From Acanthosepion esculentum (taxonomy: Eukaryota > Mollusca > Cephalopoda > Sepiida > Sepiidae): 64,000 nucleotides of DNA. The notes below the pieces were generated by a model. That model was not told the origin of the DNA, did no database searches, and saw nothing but the letters and a program-made list of their open reading frames with translations. Position 1 is the first letter of the stretch. Every line of letters begins with the position of its first letter. Both the position numbers and the translations under genes were made by a program. The stretch lies in the NCBI GenBank assembly GCA_964036315.1, contig OZ038479.1, positions 61,113,893 through 61,177,892 of the forward strand. The letters run 5' to 3'. Below, piece after piece: positions 61,388 through 64,000 of this stretch.

Positions 61388-64000
61388 CTGGTAAAACAAA
61401 AAATATAGAATGACAAAAGATTAAGCAAGGAAAATTAAAATAAAAATATTAAAAGCTTGAAAAACTGAATTTTAGTTTTAAGAAAATTTGATTTACATTT
61501 CTGAGAAAAGTCTGTAATAATAGAATTTGCTTTTAAGATCATGATACACTCATAACATCTAAAAGAAAATATACACAAATAGGAACACAATTGAGAGATA
61601 AAATGTTGTTTGTCTGCCTGAGGGCAGATACTACACTTTGATCCCAGCCTAATAGCCAGGGAGTGAAAAAAGGCTCAACTCAAATAGCAGTGGCTACTTG
61701 GTTAATGAATGTCGAATATTTCTTTATAAGAAAACAACTAATATTACCATTACCAAAATCCATGACCATAAGCTTATTTTGGTTTTGAAGAAAAGTATGT
61801 AAAGAGAGTAGTTTCCACATGCTCATGTTTTAAAAACACATCTAATAAGATAGTTCTGTAAGCTATGGAATAGGAAGTAATAAAATGAACAAAGATCTGG
61901 AACCTAGCCAAGGTCTTCAAACTTTTCATATGTAATCTTTACTATATAGGGACATGCATTATTACAATTTTCAATTGATCAAACTGGCTCTCTTTTACTT
62001 CAAAGCAGTATTTAAAAACTAATTGTTAACAATAGATATATCTGCTGTAATTATAACACTGACTGATAGCAACTCAGAAAGGACCAAAAGAATGCAATAC
62101 AAAACTTGGGTGGAAGTCCATTTTGGGTTGTGTTTTAAACTGTTCACATCCACAAAGCCATTGTCTGCTTTGCTTTATATGTTTGTAAAATATCCATTTT
62201 TTTATCACAAATCACTGTCTAATGGTAAGAGATATATTTACAAGAGAACAATAGAAGCCATTTTTACAAAGTTGCTGCAGATAACAGTGAATGGTTTGAA
62301 TTTACAATAGAGTTCAGACAAAAAATAGATTCAATAGAATGATCTGTTTTTGGTTCATATTTTAAGCTGAGGCTAACTTATCTACAACTTTCAAACCATC
62401 AACAGTTTTTTTTCAGTTAAAGAAATGAAATATTACAGATTGTAGCATTACATGTCTTATGTTCTCTGTAGACAGTCATCTTTAAATTTGATTTCTTTCT
62501 CCTTTTTTTGCAAGTATAAACTGTTTTTACAGATTTAGTAACTAAGTAAATTGATTTATACTATAATGATGTAACATTCAATTTAAATCATATGAATACA
62601 TAATACTAGGCCTTTCCATAATTGAGGCATTTTAGAATAGCAAAAATATAATTTGATTGCTATAACATTTCAAGCATTACTTATGAAATGACAAATGTTT
62701 TAACTTGGAAGTGCTGGTAGTCTTTAACCAGTTCATTAACAGCTGTAGTTTTGCTGATATAGAAAACAGTTTCTCAGAAAAATCATACAACATAATTTAT
62801 GTGAATAGGCTATATTATTATATTATATGTCCTTCCTAGTTATTTCAAAGAAAATTAACAGAATTTTGGAAAAATATTACTTATTGTTAATTTATAGAGC
62901 GAAAACCCAGTTGAACACATCGAGTTATATATTTTACCTGTCAAACTAGCTGTTACCCTAGTAACATCCCCCCCCCAAATCTTACCTCAAATTTGATTAA
63001 ATATGAAACACTAAAATTATCAAAAGACAGAAACTGGTTTTGTTTTAAAACAATCATAACCCAATGTAACCAATAAGTTAGGAATGTATTTTTATTCTAT
63101 AGGCCTTTATGAAATAAATATTAATATGATGAATATAAAACATCTTTTTTAAAAGAAATAATAAAATAAAGATTTGTTTAAATAATTGAAAAATGTAAAA
63201 TTTAATGCCATTTTCAAAATAATTTTATTTCAGTTTCTTTTCCTTTTACAACTGTTAAACTATTTTTTGTATGAAAGATCAAATAGAAAATAATTCAACA
63301 ATTCCGCATTGGTGATATAAGGTTAAAATTAATTTTGTGTGTATCTAGAACATTTTATGATATTGGTAGCTGAATGTGAAGGCAATCAACAAATGTTCTT
63401 ATCAATTTCCCCAATTTATTTTTTTTCTTTATAAATTATCAAAAAGACCAGATTTTATAACATAACATCAAAAATATACAGAATAAATGTCAATAGTTTA
63501 AAAAAGATTTTATTTTATTATTTCTTTTAAAAAATATGTTTTATATTCATCATATTAATATTTATTTCATAAAGGCCTATAGAATAAAAATACAAAATTC
63601 TGTTAATTTTCTTTGAAATAACTAGGAAGGACATATTTGATTTTAAAGCGTCTTGAATTTTCTGTCATTATTTTTCGATTAAAATTGCGGAATAATGAGA
63701 ACTTGACCATGAGAATACTTTTAAGATATCTTTCAAACATATTGAAATATCTAAAATTATTTTCTAATATATAGTTAAAAAAAAAAAAAGAAGGCTCTTG
63801 GAAACTAAAACAAATGTAATTGGTTGAAAATTTAGAAGTGTTTTACAATTTTCAGAAACCGAAAAACTTCAGTGTTTATTTTTTTATTTTAATAATTTTG
63901 TTTTCTGTTCTTTAACAACTTTTATTCTCTCTGTTGCGATAAGCAATGAAACAATTTGTAAATACTTCGATTAAATCAGAACCTTGACGTTTTTTTCGAT
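61388..64000 (-). other. Presumed first intron (part) of DDRGK1
   Basis: No exon with a membrane-anchor sequence was found on the minus strand, so the start of the gene should lie further out. The inverted repeat at 62.8-63.6 kb is the only clear structure. A possible SINE remnant lies at about 61605-61720 (TTTGATCCCAG, CTCAACTCAAATAG). Confidence 0.5.
62825..63636. repeat. Large inverted repeat with an interrupted left arm
   Basis: 62825-62868 is the exact inverted copy of 63593-63636, and 63087-63178 is the near-exact inverted copy of about 63500-63592. In the right arm the two blocks are adjacent; in the left arm about 218 bases (62869-63086), including a C9 run, lie between them. So either the left arm gained an insert or the right arm lost one. 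The spacer 63180-63498 holds nothing recognised. Confidence 0.88.

Overview
This looks like a stretch of an intron-rich, AT-rich animal genome. It is most probably from a mollusc, and a cephalopod is my best guess. That guess is an inference from very long introns, long TA/CA/TG microsatellites, several tRNA-derived SINE types, a Penelope-like retroelement, jockey-like LINE fossils and decayed Tc/mariner and hAT transposons. No bacterial gene, operon, CRISPR array or virus-like gene was recognised.

The one securely identified gene is DDRGK1 (UFBP1/C20orf116), on the minus strand from 61387 to 45810. Seven exons can be traced with GT..AG introns and consistent reading phase. Together they give 271 residues: an acidic/basic linker, a long charged helix, and the C-terminal winged-helix-like DDRGK domain containing the DDRGK motif. 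The first exon, with the membrane anchor, is not visible and presumably lies beyond base 64000. DDRGK1 is the ER-membrane adaptor of the UFM1 E3 ligase complex, so the gene is a conserved housekeeping gene.

On the plus strand, 21362-27886 appears to hold a second gene. It has a large exon coding about 451 residues of low-complexity, Lys/Asn/Ser-rich, probably nuclear protein, and a likely terminal exon at 27788-27886 followed by a polyadenylation signal. I could not assign it to a family. Just upstream, 19283-19362 looks like the last exon of another plus-strand gene, also unassigned.

Layout: 1-7 kb is non-coding with hairpins, a small Pol III-like unit and a Penelope-type tail. 7.07-9.30 kb is a complete but broken hAT transposon with an 8-bp target duplication. 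10.9-12 kb holds a Tc1-like relic. 13.4-14.4 kb has a long hairpin and two copies of one SINE. 15.1-16.4 kb is a large palindrome around a Penelope-like GIY-YIG endonuclease fragment. 17.7-18.3 kb is the end of a jockey-like LINE. 19.3-28.2 kb holds the two candidate genes, with SINEs, microsatellites and a pogo/Tc-like relic inside the intron. 29-31.4 kb is a decayed jockey-like LINE. 33-45 kb is mostly empty, with microsatellites and a mariner relic. 45.8-61.4 kb is DDRGK1, whose introns carry a second hAT relic, SINEs and microsatellites. 62.8-63.7 kb is an interrupted inverted repeat.

I found no convincing new multi-gene system. The most interesting leads are the Penelope palindrome with hammerhead-ribozyme-like cores, several long near-perfect hairpins that could be small-RNA precursors, a SINE family tied to TA microsatellites, and the unassigned 21.4-27.9 kb gene.
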